In this document: piece by piece, positions 1-8,708 of the stretch
How positions within the stretch are numbered: the first letter of the stretch is position 1
Layout of the letters: every line of letters begins with the position of its first letter
From: RDYZ01 sp964518905
Lineage (GTDB): Bacteria > Cyanobacteriota > Cyanobacteriia > Cyanobacteriales > Geitlerinemataceae
DNA length: 64,000 bases
Assembly (NCBI GenBank): GCA_964518905.1
Contig: CAZFJL010000002.1
Coordinates: forward strand, 1 to 64,000
Direction: 5' to 3'
Notes under the pieces: model-generated
Told to the model about the DNA's origin: nothing
What the model saw: the letters and a program-made list of their open reading frames with translations, nothing else
Databases searched by the model: none
Translations under genes and position numbers: made by a program

Positions 1-26
1 ATGCACTGAGCGTGTCGAAGTGGGGC
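1..26. repeat. Fragment of a GCACTGAGCG...CGAAGTG short repeat
   Basis: The first bases hold GCACTGAGCG followed by TGTCGAAGTG. This imperfectly self-complementary motif also forms the core of the MITEs at 13304 and 32974 (there on the opposite strand), and part of it recurs in the one at 49346. The copy is cut off by the window edge, so its family cannot be told. Confidence 0.4.
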
Positions 27-170
27 TGGGGGATGAGGGCATTAACCGAGAGTATACGTTTGCCCTGCGATCGCACCCGCCCGAGCGAACACAATCAAGC
101 CGAACCTGTTAAGTTTGACGACGGCATACGCCTTACGTTTGAATCTAAACTTCCCTGCGTTCAACACCCT

Positions 171-1025
171 ATGACCGCTGCAACTGCGACGATTTTGCTC
201 TCCTGCCCCGACACGCCCGGTCTGGTCGCCAAGCTCGCCAACTTTATCTATTCCAACGGCGGCAACATCATCCACGCCGATCACCATACTGACCTGTCAG
301 CGGGCTTATTTCTCAGTCGGATCGAATGGCAGCTCGACGGTTTTAACCTACCGCGCGAGATCGTCGGCCCTGCCTTTGCCGCGATCGCCGATCCCCTCGG
401 CGCTTACTGGGAACTCCACTTTTCCGACCAAATCCCGCGCATTTCGCTCTGGGTGACCAAGCAAGATCATTGTCTGCTGGATTTACTCTGGCGATCGCGA
501 TCGGGCGAACTCAAGGCCGAAATTCCGCTGATCATTAGCAACCATGACGACCTCAAGCCGATCGCCGACCAATACGGCATCGACTTCCACCACGTCCCCA
601 TCACCGCCGACACCAAGGCGCACCAAGAAGCCCACGAACTCGAACTCCTCGCGCAGTACAACATCGATCTCGTCGTCCTCGCGAAGTACATGCAAGTCCT
701 GAGCAATCAATTTATCTCGCAATTTCCGAAAACCCTCAACATTCACCATTCCTTCCTGCCCGCCTTTGCCGGAGCCAAGCCCTACCATCGCGCCTACGCA
801 CGCGGCGTCAAAATCATCGGCGCGACCTCTCACTACGTCACGGCGGATCTCGATGAAGGGCCGATCGTCGAACAAGACGTGGTTCGCGTCAGTCATCGCG
901 ATGAAGTCACCGACCTGATTCGGAAAGGCAAAGATCTCGAACGGGTCGTGCTCGCCCGTGCCGTGCGATCGCACCTCGAACACCGCGTACTCGCCTACGG
1001 CAACCGTACCGTCGTCTTTGGCTAA
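171..1025 (+). CDS. purU: Formyltetrahydrofolate deformylase
   Basis: Hydrolyses 10-formyl-THF to formate and THF, balancing one-carbon units and feeding formate to purine synthesis. An N-terminal ACT domain (about residues 1-80, from the ILLSCPDTPGLVAKLANF stretch) is followed by a formyl-transferase domain. That domain carries the expected catalytic Asn, His and Asp: NIHHSFLPAF, then LDEGPIVEQD near residue 230. The frame is open from position 12, but I chose the ATG at 171 because the ACT domain begins directly after it and the 284-residue product matches the roughly 280 residues of known PurU. The upstream codons look non-coding and overlap a small repeat at the window edge. The gene stands alone here and is transcribed toward the peroxidase gene. 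Confidence 0.93.
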   Translation: MTAATATILLSCPDTPGLVAKLANFIYSNGGNIIHADHHTDLSAGLFLSRIEWQLDGFNLPREIVGPAFAAIADPLGAYWELHFSDQIPRISLWVTKQDHCLLDLLWRSRSGELKAEIPLIISNHDDLKPIADQYGIDFHHVPITADTKAHQEAHELELLAQYNIDLVVLAKYMQVLSNQFISQFPKTLNIHHSFLPAFAGAKPYHRAYARGVKIIGATSHYVTADLDEGPIVEQDVVRVSHRDEVTDLIRKGKDLERVVLARAVRSHLEHRVLAYGNRTVVFG

Positions 1026-1135
1026 ACCGATCGATTCAACAAGTCTTGCACTTTGCTAGGGGGGCGATCACGAATGCACGCAGCCAGGAAAATACTGAAT
1101 AATAAGACTTGTTGTTCATCAATTATTTCGTCATC

Positions 1136-1600
1136 ATGCCTTTACCAACCAACCTTGCAACCCTCGATGGGACTCCCCTGTCAGAGGATGTAATCGTCAA
1201 CAAAGTGGTGCTATTTGTTAACGTTGCGAGCGCCTGTGGTCTCACTCCTCAATATTCAGGACTCGTAGAGCTATATAACGAGTTCAAAGCACGCGGCTTC
1301 GAGATTATTGGTGTTCCTTGCAATCAGTTTGGGGCACAAGAACCCGGTAGTCCGGAAGAAATCAAAGAGTTCACGACCAGCAAATATGACGTGAATTTCA
1401 CCTTGCTCGAAAAGCAAGATGTGAATGGTGCAAACCGTAGCCCGCTCTATCAATTCCTCGTTGGAGATGGTGACGATATTTCCTGGAACTTCGGGAAATT
1501 TGTTGTCGGACGTGATGGCGCTGTTGTCGAACGTTTTGATCCGAAAACTGCACCCGATGACGCGAATTTGCGTGCCGCGATCGACAAAGCACTAGGCTAA
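1136..1600 (+). CDS. Glutathione peroxidase family protein
   Basis: Thiol peroxidase that reduces hydrogen and lipid hydroperoxides. In cyanobacteria the cysteine-type members are known to use NADPH/thioredoxin-type donors and act on unsaturated fatty-acid hydroperoxides. Visible family marks are VNVASACGLTPQY with the peroxidatic Cys (no selenocysteine), then GVPCNQFGAQEPGS with the conserved Gln, and WNFGKFVV with the catalytic Trp and Asn. The product of 154 residues is the usual length for this family. I chose the ATG at 1136; a TTG at 1109 would add nine residues (LFINYFVI type) that the family does not have. It lies about 110 bp after purU and is probably transcribed separately. Confidence 0.93.
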   Translation: MPLPTNLATLDGTPLSEDVIVNKVVLFVNVASACGLTPQYSGLVELYNEFKARGFEIIGVPCNQFGAQEPGSPEEIKEFTTSKYDVNFTLLEKQDVNGANRSPLYQFLVGDGDDISWNFGKFVVGRDGAVVERFDPKTAPDDANLRAAIDKALG

Positions 1601-1689
1601 ATATCAGGCCAAATCAGGCCAAACACACGCGACACTCAGAATCAGTTCTCCGTAGCCCAACCTGAAAGCTGGATGAACTATGGGGCGTG

Positions 1690-1722
1690 AGACCTTTGAG
1701 GTTTTCAAGACCTCAAAGGTCT
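1690..1722. repeat. Short palindromic repeat, 13-bp arms
   Basis: The arms AGACCTTTGAGGT and ACCTCAAAGGTCT are perfect complements around a 7-nt loop. The motif resembles small palindromic repeats dispersed in cyanobacterial genomes. It lies between the convergent peroxidase gene and the small minus-strand gene, so it could also act as a bidirectional terminator, although there is no clear T-tract. Confidence 0.6.
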
Positions 1723-1750
1723 GAGGTCATTGTTGATGATTTTGACTAAA

Positions 1751-1945
1751 TCAACTGCCTTTCAAAGCTTTTTGAAAATTTCCTCGAAAGGATTTATTCC
1801 CCGCAAATAATACTGGCCAAATTGCAGACAATAATAACCGGGTTGTGAAATCCTGATTGAAATTCGTACGCGAAAATCCTTTCCAGAGTTTGACACTACC
1901 GCCAACGTACAATCCGAGTAAGGCTATTAGTAGTAATTTTTTCAT
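1751..1945 (-). CDS. Small membrane protein, conserved type
   Basis: A 64-residue protein starting MKKLLLIALLGLYVGGSVKL. The first roughly 20 residues form one hydrophobic segment (uncleaved signal anchor or signal peptide). A second hydrophobic stretch (LLLSAIWPVLFAG) is followed by a basic tail with NKSFRGNFQKALKG. From memory, short cyanobacterial proteins with a WPVL...NK-S-R-NF--AL-G ending are widespread, but no function is known to me. The ATG at 1945 is preferred over one three codons upstream because the hydrophobic N-terminus with paired lysines starts there. It is alone on this strand and convergent with the peroxidase gene. Confidence 0.6.
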   Translation of the reverse strand: MKKLLLIALLGLYVGGSVKLWKGFSRTNFNQDFTTRLLLSAIWPVLFAGNKSFRGNFQKALKGS

Positions 1946-2231
1946 TGTGATCACTCAAAACGCAGTTAGATAATTGAATGGATGCTCATGCCACTGTTGC
2001 AATCTACGTCGCGCGATCGCTGACATAACACCCGGACAAGAGCTCGAACATCTTTATTCTAATCTCCATGATTGGAGAAATCAGGAAGCCCAAACGTTGA
2101 AGCTGTAGCTAGCATCACCCTAAAATAGGGGCTGAAGTCGATTTCGTTTGCTGGCAATCCCGGCCATCTCCCGCTCGTTTTCGGTTTTCCGCGCCGCACC
2201 CTACTGTTTCGCCCACCACGAGGTCACGATC

Positions 2232-2459
2232 ATGCTTCAAGATCCTGATACCGTACGTCACTACCAACACCTGACGGATACGTTCACCAACCTTTGGGAT
2301 CGCGGCTACCGCGCCGACGACCTCAGAATGTATCTTGACGGCTACCTGGCGGCGCTGCGCCGCAGCAATACGATCGATCTATTTCAGATTAATCGCCTAG
2401 AGGAAACGGCGACACGCTTCCTCTACGATCCCGCCAATTTCGAGCCTTCGTATTATTGA
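2232..2459 (+). CDS. DUF6761-type small conserved protein
   Basis: A 75-residue soluble protein of unknown function. The pattern MLQDPDTVRHYQHLTD, then LWDRGYRADDLRMYLDGYLAAL, then INRLEETATRFLYDPANFE matches a short cyanobacterial family that I recall as DUF6761. It is largely helical and acidic, with no membrane segment. The frame is open from 2148, but the residues before the ATG at 2232 (a basic, Ser/Ala-rich run) do not resemble the family, so I place the start at 2232. No operon partner; the next feature downstream is a tRNA on the other strand. Confidence 0.75.
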   Translation: MLQDPDTVRHYQHLTDTFTNLWDRGYRADDLRMYLDGYLAALRRSNTIDLFQINRLEETATRFLYDPANFEPSYY

Positions 2460-2551
2460 TGAGCGATGCAACCGATCGATGACCGCGATCGCAGGGCTAG
2501 CGCGTCACGCCAAAAGTAATGGTACGGCGATCGTCACCCGAGAATGCGATC

Positions 2552-2598
2552 AAAAAGGCACGGTCTAGGTCACATCGTTATGCCCTAGACCGTGCCCT
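2552..2598 (-). terminator. Rho-independent terminator of tRNA-Pro
   Basis: Read on the minus strand, a stem starting GGGCACGGTCTAGG pairs with CCTAGACCGTGCC and is followed directly by TTTTTG. The stem is about 14 bp, GC-rich and nearly perfect. It sits about 40 bp after the tRNA 3' end, where a tRNA terminator is expected. Confidence 0.85.
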
Positions 2599-2634
2599 TA
2601 ATGTCTCTGATCGATTGCAATCAACCGCAATAAA

Positions 2635-2708
2635 TCGGGATGGCGGGATTCGAACCCACGGCCCCTTCGTCCCGAACGAAGTGCGCTACCAAGCTGCGCT
2701 ACATCCCG
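2635..2708 (-). tRNA. tRNA-Pro (anticodon CGG)
   Basis: The minus strand folds into a full cloverleaf of 74 nt. The acceptor stem is CGGGATG/CATCCCG, the D arm GCGC...GCGC, and the anticodon stem CTTCG/CGAAG with loop TTCGGGA, giving anticodon CGG. The T arm has GTGGG-TTCGAAT-CCCGC and the discriminator base is A. The 3' CCA is not encoded. A strong terminator follows. Confidence 0.96.
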
Positions 2709-2830
2709 TAACCTGAAACAGGATAGCACGATGCTGACAATCCGAGACCAAATACAAGAGAAAATCAAAGGCAGATAACTATGATGCTGCAAAATTTACC
2801 GTGACGATCGCCCCAAACCCTGATTCAACG

Positions 2831-3730
2831 ATGCCTGACGAGATCTCAACGGAGACTTTAGAGGTGTCAGCATCGAACTCGCCAAACTCGCTGATGGGCA
2901 CGCTGTACGTCGTGGGCACGCCGATCGGCAACCTGGAAGATATGACCTTTCGCGCGGTGCGGATTTTGCAAGCGGTCGATGCGATCGCCGCCGAAGATAC
3001 TCGCCACACGGCTCGACTGCTTCAGCATTTCCAGATCACGACGCGACAACTGAGCTACCACCAACACAACCGCACCAAGCAAACCCCCAAACTCATTGAA
3101 CGTTTGCAGCGGGGTGAGTCGATCGCGGTGGTGACGGATGCGGGGATGCCGGGGATTTCCGATCCGGGTGGTGATCTCGTCGCGGCCTGCGCGGCTGCGG
3201 GGATCACGGTCGTACCGATTCCCGGCGTCAGTGCCAGCATTACAGCCCTGAGTGTGTCCGGTCTCGATAGCGATCGCTTTGCCTTCGATGGATTTTTGCC
3301 GACAAAAACGAAACCGCGACGGTTAAGCCTCGAAACGCTGGCGCGGGAGACGCGCACCACGATTTTGTACGAAGCGCCGCACCGAATGCGTCAGACCCTG
3401 GCGGATTTAGCGCGGGTTTGTGGTGACGATCGCCAGATTGCGATCGGGCGAGAGTTGACGAAGCGCTACGAAGAAATTTGGCGCGGTTCGCTGGCGGACG
3501 CGGTGGAACTCTACGACACCCGCAAGCCGCAGGGGGAATATACCTTAACGATCGCCGGTGCGCTGCCAGCCGCAACGCCGATCCTGTCCGAGGCCGAGCT
3601 AAAAGCGGAATTGCAACGCCTGATCGGAGATGAAGGACTATCGCGATCGCAGGCGTGCCAGCAGCTCGCCCAACATACGCAACAATCCCGGCGCGAACTG
3701 TATCAGTTAGCGATTGATGTTGAGGTTTAG
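2831..3730 (+). CDS. rsmI: 16S rRNA (cytidine-1402-2'-O)-methyltransferase
   Basis: Transfers a methyl group from SAM to the 2'-O of C1402 in the decoding centre of 16S rRNA. The tetrapyrrole-methylase-type fold begins with GTLYVVGTPIGNLEDMTFRA. It has AAEDTRHTARLL, then VVTDAGMPGISDPG (SAM loop) and the C-terminal FEGFLP-like motif FDGFLPTK. A C-terminal helical tail with SRSQACQQLA is typical of the family. The frame is open from a GTG at 2801. I chose the ATG at 2831 (about 300 residues), but the ATG at 2894, just before GTLYVVG, would give a product closer to E. coli RsmI (286). It lies about 120 bp past the divergent tRNA and is convergent with the GH116 gene. Confidence 0.92.
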   Translation: MPDEISTETLEVSASNSPNSLMGTLYVVGTPIGNLEDMTFRAVRILQAVDAIAAEDTRHTARLLQHFQITTRQLSYHQHNRTKQTPKLIERLQRGESIAVVTDAGMPGISDPGGDLVAACAAAGITVVPIPGVSASITALSVSGLDSDRFAFDGFLPTKTKPRRLSLETLARETRTTILYEAPHRMRQTLADLARVCGDDRQIAIGRELTKRYEEIWRGSLADAVELYDTRKPQGEYTLTIAGALPAATPILSEAELKAELQRLIGDEGLSRSQACQQLAQHTQQSRRELYQLAIDVEV

Positions 3731-3857
3731 CGATCAGTTCCGCCTGCACGGACTCACGCGGGCGGCGATCTCTGTAAGGCAATCGGCCTGTATTCCGGTC
3801 TTCAGATTCCAGATCGTCTGAATGCAGATTAATCCAGACGATCGGCTTTCCCCCGCC

Positions 3858-6386
3858 CTAGCGCACCATCCAGTACATCGCCCAGATCGCACAGGCTCGC
3901 AGATAGAAAATCGCGCGAAACTTGCCCGACGCCGTGATCGCCTCCGGTGTGCGGAACTGCAAGCCACCGGTGTAGATCTGCTCGACCACCGCTTCGGTCA
4001 TCTGCCATGCGTTTTGATGCATGTCCATCTGCATCAAAAACGCCGCAATCCCGAAGTTAATCCCCGCCCAGACTTCTAGCGGGTGCGTCGCGTTCGGATC
4101 TTCCGGCGAACCGTCCCGCATGACGCCATTCACAGCCCCGATCGGCGTCTCTAAGGTCGCGTTATAGCGCGTAAAACACGAGTCGAACACCGCGTTTAAC
4201 GCCGACTTTGCCCGCTCATCGCTGACCACATCCGGCAAGCCCAGCAGCCGCGCATAAAACTGCCCGCAAAGCTGATCCGCCATCACGACATCCGATCCGC
4301 TTTCGCTGTCGAGTTTGTAATATTCGCCGTTCCAGAGGGTGGTGTCGTAGAGGGCGCGGGCTTGGGTCAGCCAGGTGCGATAGGTGTCGATCGCGGTGTC
4401 GCAGTCGGGATAGGCGATCGGGGTGGGGTCGGGGTCGAGTTCGCTGGGATAGATGACCGGTGGTGTGGATGTTTTGAGAATGTCGGCGATCGCGATCGCC
4501 GCTTCCAGCGCCGCAATCCACAGCCCACCACAATAGGCACTGATGCCTTTCAATCGCCAATCATCGAAGGTTTGATCCGGTGCGCCGCTGTTCTCGGGAA
4601 TGCCGTCGTTATCGGTGTCAAACGTTTTGAGATAGGCCAGAGCTTCGACGATCGCAGGCCAGCAATCCCAGAGGAAATTCACATCCCCGGTTCCATCCAC
4701 ACCACCGGTTAACAGGTAATCGCGATACACCAACAGCACAAAATCACTGGGTAAATCCTTCCAGAGGTTGCAATCCTGATAGCTGGTGTAGTTGGTTTGC
4801 GCCCAGGGGTGTTCGTTGGATGCGCCGAGGTCGTGGGGCGTGGCTCCGGCAGCTTTGCGGATGGCGGCATCTCCGTTGTAGCCGACGACGCGCGGCGTGT
4901 CGTCGCCCGTAGGAATCGCCCGCGCAAATCCGAGCATGACGTTTTTCTCCAGCTCCGGCCACAGTTGCAGCAGCGCAAACGAACCGTAGAGCCGCACATC
5001 GAGGCTTTCATACCAGCGGTAATCGAGACTTTCCAACACCGCAAATCGGCCTTTCGGATTATTTTCATCCGCCGCTGTCCACAGCGTGCCGCCCGCCGTC
5101 AGGTCGTACAGCTCATTAAACAGCGCCAACTTGAACCAGTCGGGCAAATCTTCGCGCTGCAAAATCGGGTTTTGCCACTCCTCGATCGCCGCTTGCCAGG
5201 TGTCGGAATGTTTGAGCGCCGTTCGCATCACCGACCAGGCGTTATTACCATCGCGCCCGAAAAAGTCCGTGTAGCGGCGATAGGCTTTGATTCCCGGTTT
5301 AAACTCAGTCACGGGCAAATCCCAGGACAGGAAAAACGGTATTTTGCGCGTTTTCCCCGGTTTAAGCGTAAATTTCACCGCGATCGCCGCACCAATCCGC
5401 TCGTCTGATCCCGCCGGAGACTCGCTGTTTTCGTTCGGCAACGTGCCATCCGTCGCGAAATTCGCCCAGAGATCATCGCCATCGCCGACGGGATTCCAGC
5501 GGTTGTGATAGGTCACCTTGACGATCGGATTCGTCACCGTCGCGATCGCCCACTGACCATCGCCCTCCTCCGTCGCCTCCGACCCAAACTCGCCCCCCTG
5601 CAACACCGATCCCAGGCGCGAAAAATCCTCGACCCAACGGTTCCGGTTGCCCTCGCTGCTGCCCCAGCGGGATTTGTAGTCGTAGTAGGGGCTACCGTCA
5701 TCGCGGACGGTGATCTCCGGCGAGGCGATCGTATTGGTGAACCAGCGGGCGATATTTTCCCAGGTGAGCATGATGCTCAGTTCGATCGGCTTGTCGGTAG
5801 GATTGTGTGCTGTCCACTCGAATACGGCGATCGGGTAGCTCGTTTCCTGATAGTTCTGCGGAATAATCGGCGTGAACTGCTCGCAAGTCAGTTCGGCCTT
5901 GAAGACATTTTTATAATCAAACCAACTGCGCGGATAGAGAGCGCTATAGGTTCCCGTCGAATGCTCCTCGGTCGAGGCGGGGTACCAGTTCCATTCGCCA
6001 AGCGTGCCATCGTCCGGCGCGATCGTCGCCATCGCGTAGGCTTGACTCTCACCATCCGTCGCTTCATAAACCGAAAACTGGCAGCCCGGTAGCGTCTTAA
6101 ATTCGTGCTCGCCCCCGTCAAGATGCCACAGATTGAAATCGCCCCGAGACGATCGGCCAATACAGCCCGCACCGAAGCCACCGAGCGGCATCCCATGCCA
6201 GGGGCCATCATCGAGGTTGCTGGCGTAGCGGACGGTGTAGGGCTTGTCCCAGCCGAGACCGATCGCGCGGCTCCAGGCTTGGGCGGGGATTTGCGGGCGG
6301 GAGATGGAAAAGACCACGGGTAGTTCGTTGAATGACGGGGCGTGCGATCGATGGCGGGAGAAACGTCTGGAGATCGAACCTAGCAT
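3858..6386 (-). CDS. GH116 beta-glucosidase / glucosylceramidase-like enzyme
   Basis: Predicted retaining beta-glucosidase of the GBA2 (non-lysosomal glucosylceramidase) family, 842 residues, which is full length. An N-terminal beta-sandwich domain (about 30-360, with GMPLGGFGAGCIGRSSRGDF) precedes an (alpha/alpha)6 domain. By comparison with the Thermoanaerobacterium xylanolyticum enzyme, the nucleophile is Glu452 (FAVLESLDYRWY) and the acid/base Asp608 (GAPDQTFDDW, before SAYCGGLW). No signal peptide is clear; residues 1-25 are basic and poorly conserved, so a later start is possible. Substrate unknown: bacterial relatives cleave beta-glucosides, animal ones glucosylceramide. Monocistronic, with a long AT-rich region upstream. 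Confidence 0.88.
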   Translation of the reverse strand: MLGSISRRFSRHRSHAPSFNELPVVFSISRPQIPAQAWSRAIGLGWDKPYTVRYASNLDDGPWHGMPLGGFGAGCIGRSSRGDFNLWHLDGGEHEFKTLPGCQFSVYEATDGESQAYAMATIAPDDGTLGEWNWYPASTEEHSTGTYSALYPRSWFDYKNVFKAELTCEQFTPIIPQNYQETSYPIAVFEWTAHNPTDKPIELSIMLTWENIARWFTNTIASPEITVRDDGSPYYDYKSRWGSSEGNRNRWVEDFSRLGSVLQGGEFGSEATEEGDGQWAIATVTNPIVKVTYHNRWNPVGDGDDLWANFATDGTLPNENSESPAGSDERIGAAIAVKFTLKPGKTRKIPFFLSWDLPVTEFKPGIKAYRRYTDFFGRDGNNAWSVMRTALKHSDTWQAAIEEWQNPILQREDLPDWFKLALFNELYDLTAGGTLWTAADENNPKGRFAVLESLDYRWYESLDVRLYGSFALLQLWPELEKNVMLGFARAIPTGDDTPRVVGYNGDAAIRKAAGATPHDLGASNEHPWAQTNYTSYQDCNLWKDLPSDFVLLVYRDYLLTGGVDGTGDVNFLWDCWPAIVEALAYLKTFDTDNDGIPENSGAPDQTFDDWRLKGISAYCGGLWIAALEAAIAIADILKTSTPPVIYPSELDPDPTPIAYPDCDTAIDTYRTWLTQARALYDTTLWNGEYYKLDSESGSDVVMADQLCGQFYARLLGLPDVVSDERAKSALNAVFDSCFTRYNATLETPIGAVNGVMRDGSPEDPNATHPLEVWAGINFGIAAFLMQMDMHQNAWQMTEAVVEQIYTGGLQFRTPEAITASGKFRAIFYLRACAIWAMYWMVR

Positions 6387-8050
6387 ACGTCGAAGGCGGG
6401 ATAACTAGGCGAGGCGATTCAGAAGAAGAGTCTCGATCGGCTAGGTCACCATTTTCGATGAGCCTCCCCAATCCAGACCGTTGCCTACACATAGTCACGA
6501 AAGCGTCAATTTTGCTTGGATAAATACAGCAAAGAATCGAGTCATATTAAAATCTTCAGCTCAGTCTTCAAATGATCATAACAGGGTCGATTATGGCCCA
6601 TACTCTATCCAGTCATTCATTACAGATAAACCAAAAAATTAGTTTATCTCTATTACTATATTTCCTATCTTTTAAACTCAGCTTTTTCTTTACTTCGATC
6701 TTTTTTGGCGTGCCATTGCAGAATGAGACCTCATACAATCAAGCTTAACACTTTCGATTATGGTCAAAAAACGGGTGGCTTCTTGATTGAAATACATTAA
6801 ATCTTGGTGAGCCAGGGGATGCTTATGGGGTAAGACTGGTAGAGATTAGACCCTAAAGTATAAGTTTTTCATTCTTAAGACGTTAAGAGTCTATTTTCTT
6901 GTTGCGTGAATTTTTAGATATTTTCTCCATAATTTACAGCTTTATTTTTGACTGTTTTTGAAGATCAAAGCACTCAAATATTCTCATCAGGGATAAGCTT
7001 TAACTGTGGGATCTCACTCTACAAGCAAACATCAAGTCAGGTTTCATTTTTCGTTGTATCAAAACTATCATGTGTCAAAACTACAATTAGCGATCGTGAG
7101 GTGGGACATCCATTCCAAAGAGATGTTGTCTGATTAATTTTATGTTTTCATAAATCAGACAATCAAGATAGGAACAAAATATTATGTCAAGTAACTTGAA
7201 AAATAGGCACAATATGAAAAACTTTTATTCAGTTCTCTAATACTTCAGGTTTAAGGAGAAGGAATATTCTCAATCAAAAGTAAAAATTAACTCAGAAAAC
7301 CGAATTAATTATATTTAGCTTGACAACAAAAAAAGTCTATGTAGGCGAGAATATCTTCATAAATTTCAAGTTATTTTTTTGAACTATTTATATTTTCGCT
7401 GAGAAGATTAATTAAAAAAATAACACTCTAGCTTAGTAAGTTCTATAAACTTCGAGCAGAACTATTTCAACTGCTTTTATCTATTTTAAAAATAAGCTTG
7501 ATCAAAACAGAAATGAATAAAACGACAAATTCGTTATCAATAAAATTTATCTCAAGGAGATAGACAAAGAATTGTAATGTATCCATTATGATGGGAAATA
7601 TGCGAAGTAAGCTTTATCGTATCGATTGAACTAACAAATCACCAATACTTTTTTCGCAAAGTCGGCTTGACACTTGGCCGCTTTTAAGGTATTTCCTTAT
7701 TCTTCAAATAAATCTTGTATTAGAACTTTGATTGTGCAAAAACACGTATGTACACTGAACATCAGTCTTGTTGCACTCAATGAAGTTTGGGAATGGCTAA
7801 CCGTTCAACTCTATTTTGCTCGAAAATCCAGATTTATCTTTGAATAAAACAATTATGGGGATCGATACAGTGTTGAATAGATATGACTATTTGAAGCCTG
7901 ATTTTGATTTAATATAGCCTAGGTGAATATTTGTTTATTCAGGAATGTTGGTATTCGGCTGAAATCAAAATGAATTTCGATAATCTCAAAGGAGAGGAGC
8001 GTCTTGTCTCAAAAAGTGATCAAAAAGTGATCTTTAGGCTATCTTGCCTA
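6387..8050. other. AT-rich stretch without recognisable genes
   Basis: About 1.6 kb, far richer in A+T than the flanks, with almost no GCGATCGC sites. The longest plausible reading frame is about 60 codons with no family resemblance, so I call no gene. There are poly-A/T runs, a perfect tandem pair of AAAAAGTGATC at 8011-8032, and no DnaA-box cluster or CRISPR-like spacing that I can see. It may be decayed foreign DNA or the upstream region of the 8181 gene. Confidence 0.6.
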
Positions 8051-8052
8051 TA

Positions 8053-8089
8053 GAGAGAGCTCAACATTGTTTGTCAATGATGCTCTCTC
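8053..8089. promoter_or_regulatory. Stem-loop 1 upstream of the zinc-ribbon gene
   Basis: GAGAGAGC (8053-8060) pairs with GCTCTCTC (8082-8089), and an inner stem CATTG/CAATG closes a small loop. There is no T-tract after it on the plus strand. It may be part of the leader of the 8181 gene. Confidence 0.5.
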
Positions 8090-8110
8090 CATACACAACG
8101 TCTGCACAAC

Positions 8111-8154
8111 TGGGGATATGGGATCACGTGATCCCGCGTGATCCCACATCCCCA
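8111..8154. promoter_or_regulatory. Stem-loop 2 with embedded perfect palindrome
   Basis: Arms 8111-8127 and 8138-8154 pair at 16 of 17 positions (TGGGGATATGGGATCAC against its partner). Within this, 8120-8135 is a perfect 16-bp palindrome GGGATCACGTGATCCC. The half-site GTGATCCC thus occurs twice and its complement once, allowing two exclusive foldings or a dimeric operator. It ends 26 bp before the start codon at 8181. Confidence 0.6.
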
Positions 8155-8180
8155 TAAATACACGCACGAGAGAAAAAACC

Positions 8181-8585
8181 ATGGCTCGAAAACGAAAGAA
8201 GCTGTTCGCCTGTGGCCACAAAGGTTACGGACAGATTTGCCATCGCTGTGAAGATGAGCGGAAAGCAAAGGAAAGTAAAACCTTTGAAAAGGAGCAGAAA
8301 AAGCTTGAAAAACAACTGTGGAAAGAAACCTTTGAGGGTGATCCGATCGACCTGACGGGACTCATGCCCAATTTGGTGATGAAGGCCAGAAACATTATCG
8401 ACTCCCTCGACTCTGGTCAGGATTACCGGGATTTTGGCGGCAAGCGGCTCAACTACGATCGCCAGGTGATTAGCATTCCGCTCAATCGCGATTATCGGAT
8501 GATTTGTCATGATGTTGACGGTAAACCCACCCCTCAGAGTGTTGTGTCCCATGAGCAGTACAACCGCACGAAACCGGGTGCTTAG
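8181..8585 (+). CDS. Zinc-ribbon protein with RelE/ParE-like C-terminus
   Basis: 134 residues. An N-terminal treble-clef-like zinc site is visible: Cys11 and His13 (ACGHKGYG), then Cys20 and Cys23 (CHRC). A charged helix (about 25-50, rich in Lys/Glu) follows. The C-terminal part (about 60-128), with GGKRLNYDRQVISIPL, then YRMICHD and VVSHEQYN, has the rhythm of RelE/ParE-fold proteins. I recall cyanobacterial proteins of this type as DUF7682, but that name is from memory. No antitoxin gene is adjacent, so a toxin role is only a possibility; an RNA-binding or zinc-binding housekeeping role is equally open. Start: ATG at 8181 with a weak GAGAG upstream. Two hairpins lie in the leader. Confidence 0.75.
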   Translation: MARKRKKLFACGHKGYGQICHRCEDERKAKESKTFEKEQKKLEKQLWKETFEGDPIDLTGLMPNLVMKARNIIDSLDSGQDYRDFGGKRLNYDRQVISIPLNRDYRMICHDVDGKPTPQSVVSHEQYNRTKPGA

Positions 8586-8708
8586 GGTGTCTTAGCCCGT
8601 TCTTCGGGTGCAGGAGGCTGGGGCGAACCCGCTCGATGATGAGCGCAAATGGTCGTGACGTTTTACGATCGTTAGCAAACGGAATCAGCGGGTTCACTCT
8701 GATCGACT

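Noticed and set aside
4797..5408. 203-codon plus-strand frame within the GH116 gene
   Set aside because: Arg-rich shadow of the real gene with no recognisable motif.
6948..7133. 61-codon frame in the AT-rich stretch
   Set aside because: Too short, no ribosome-binding site or family resemblance; expected by chance.
8181..8585. Calling a toxin-antitoxin pair at the RelE-like gene
   Set aside because: No antitoxin-sized gene adjoins it and the fold is only inferred, so it is described as RelE-like only.
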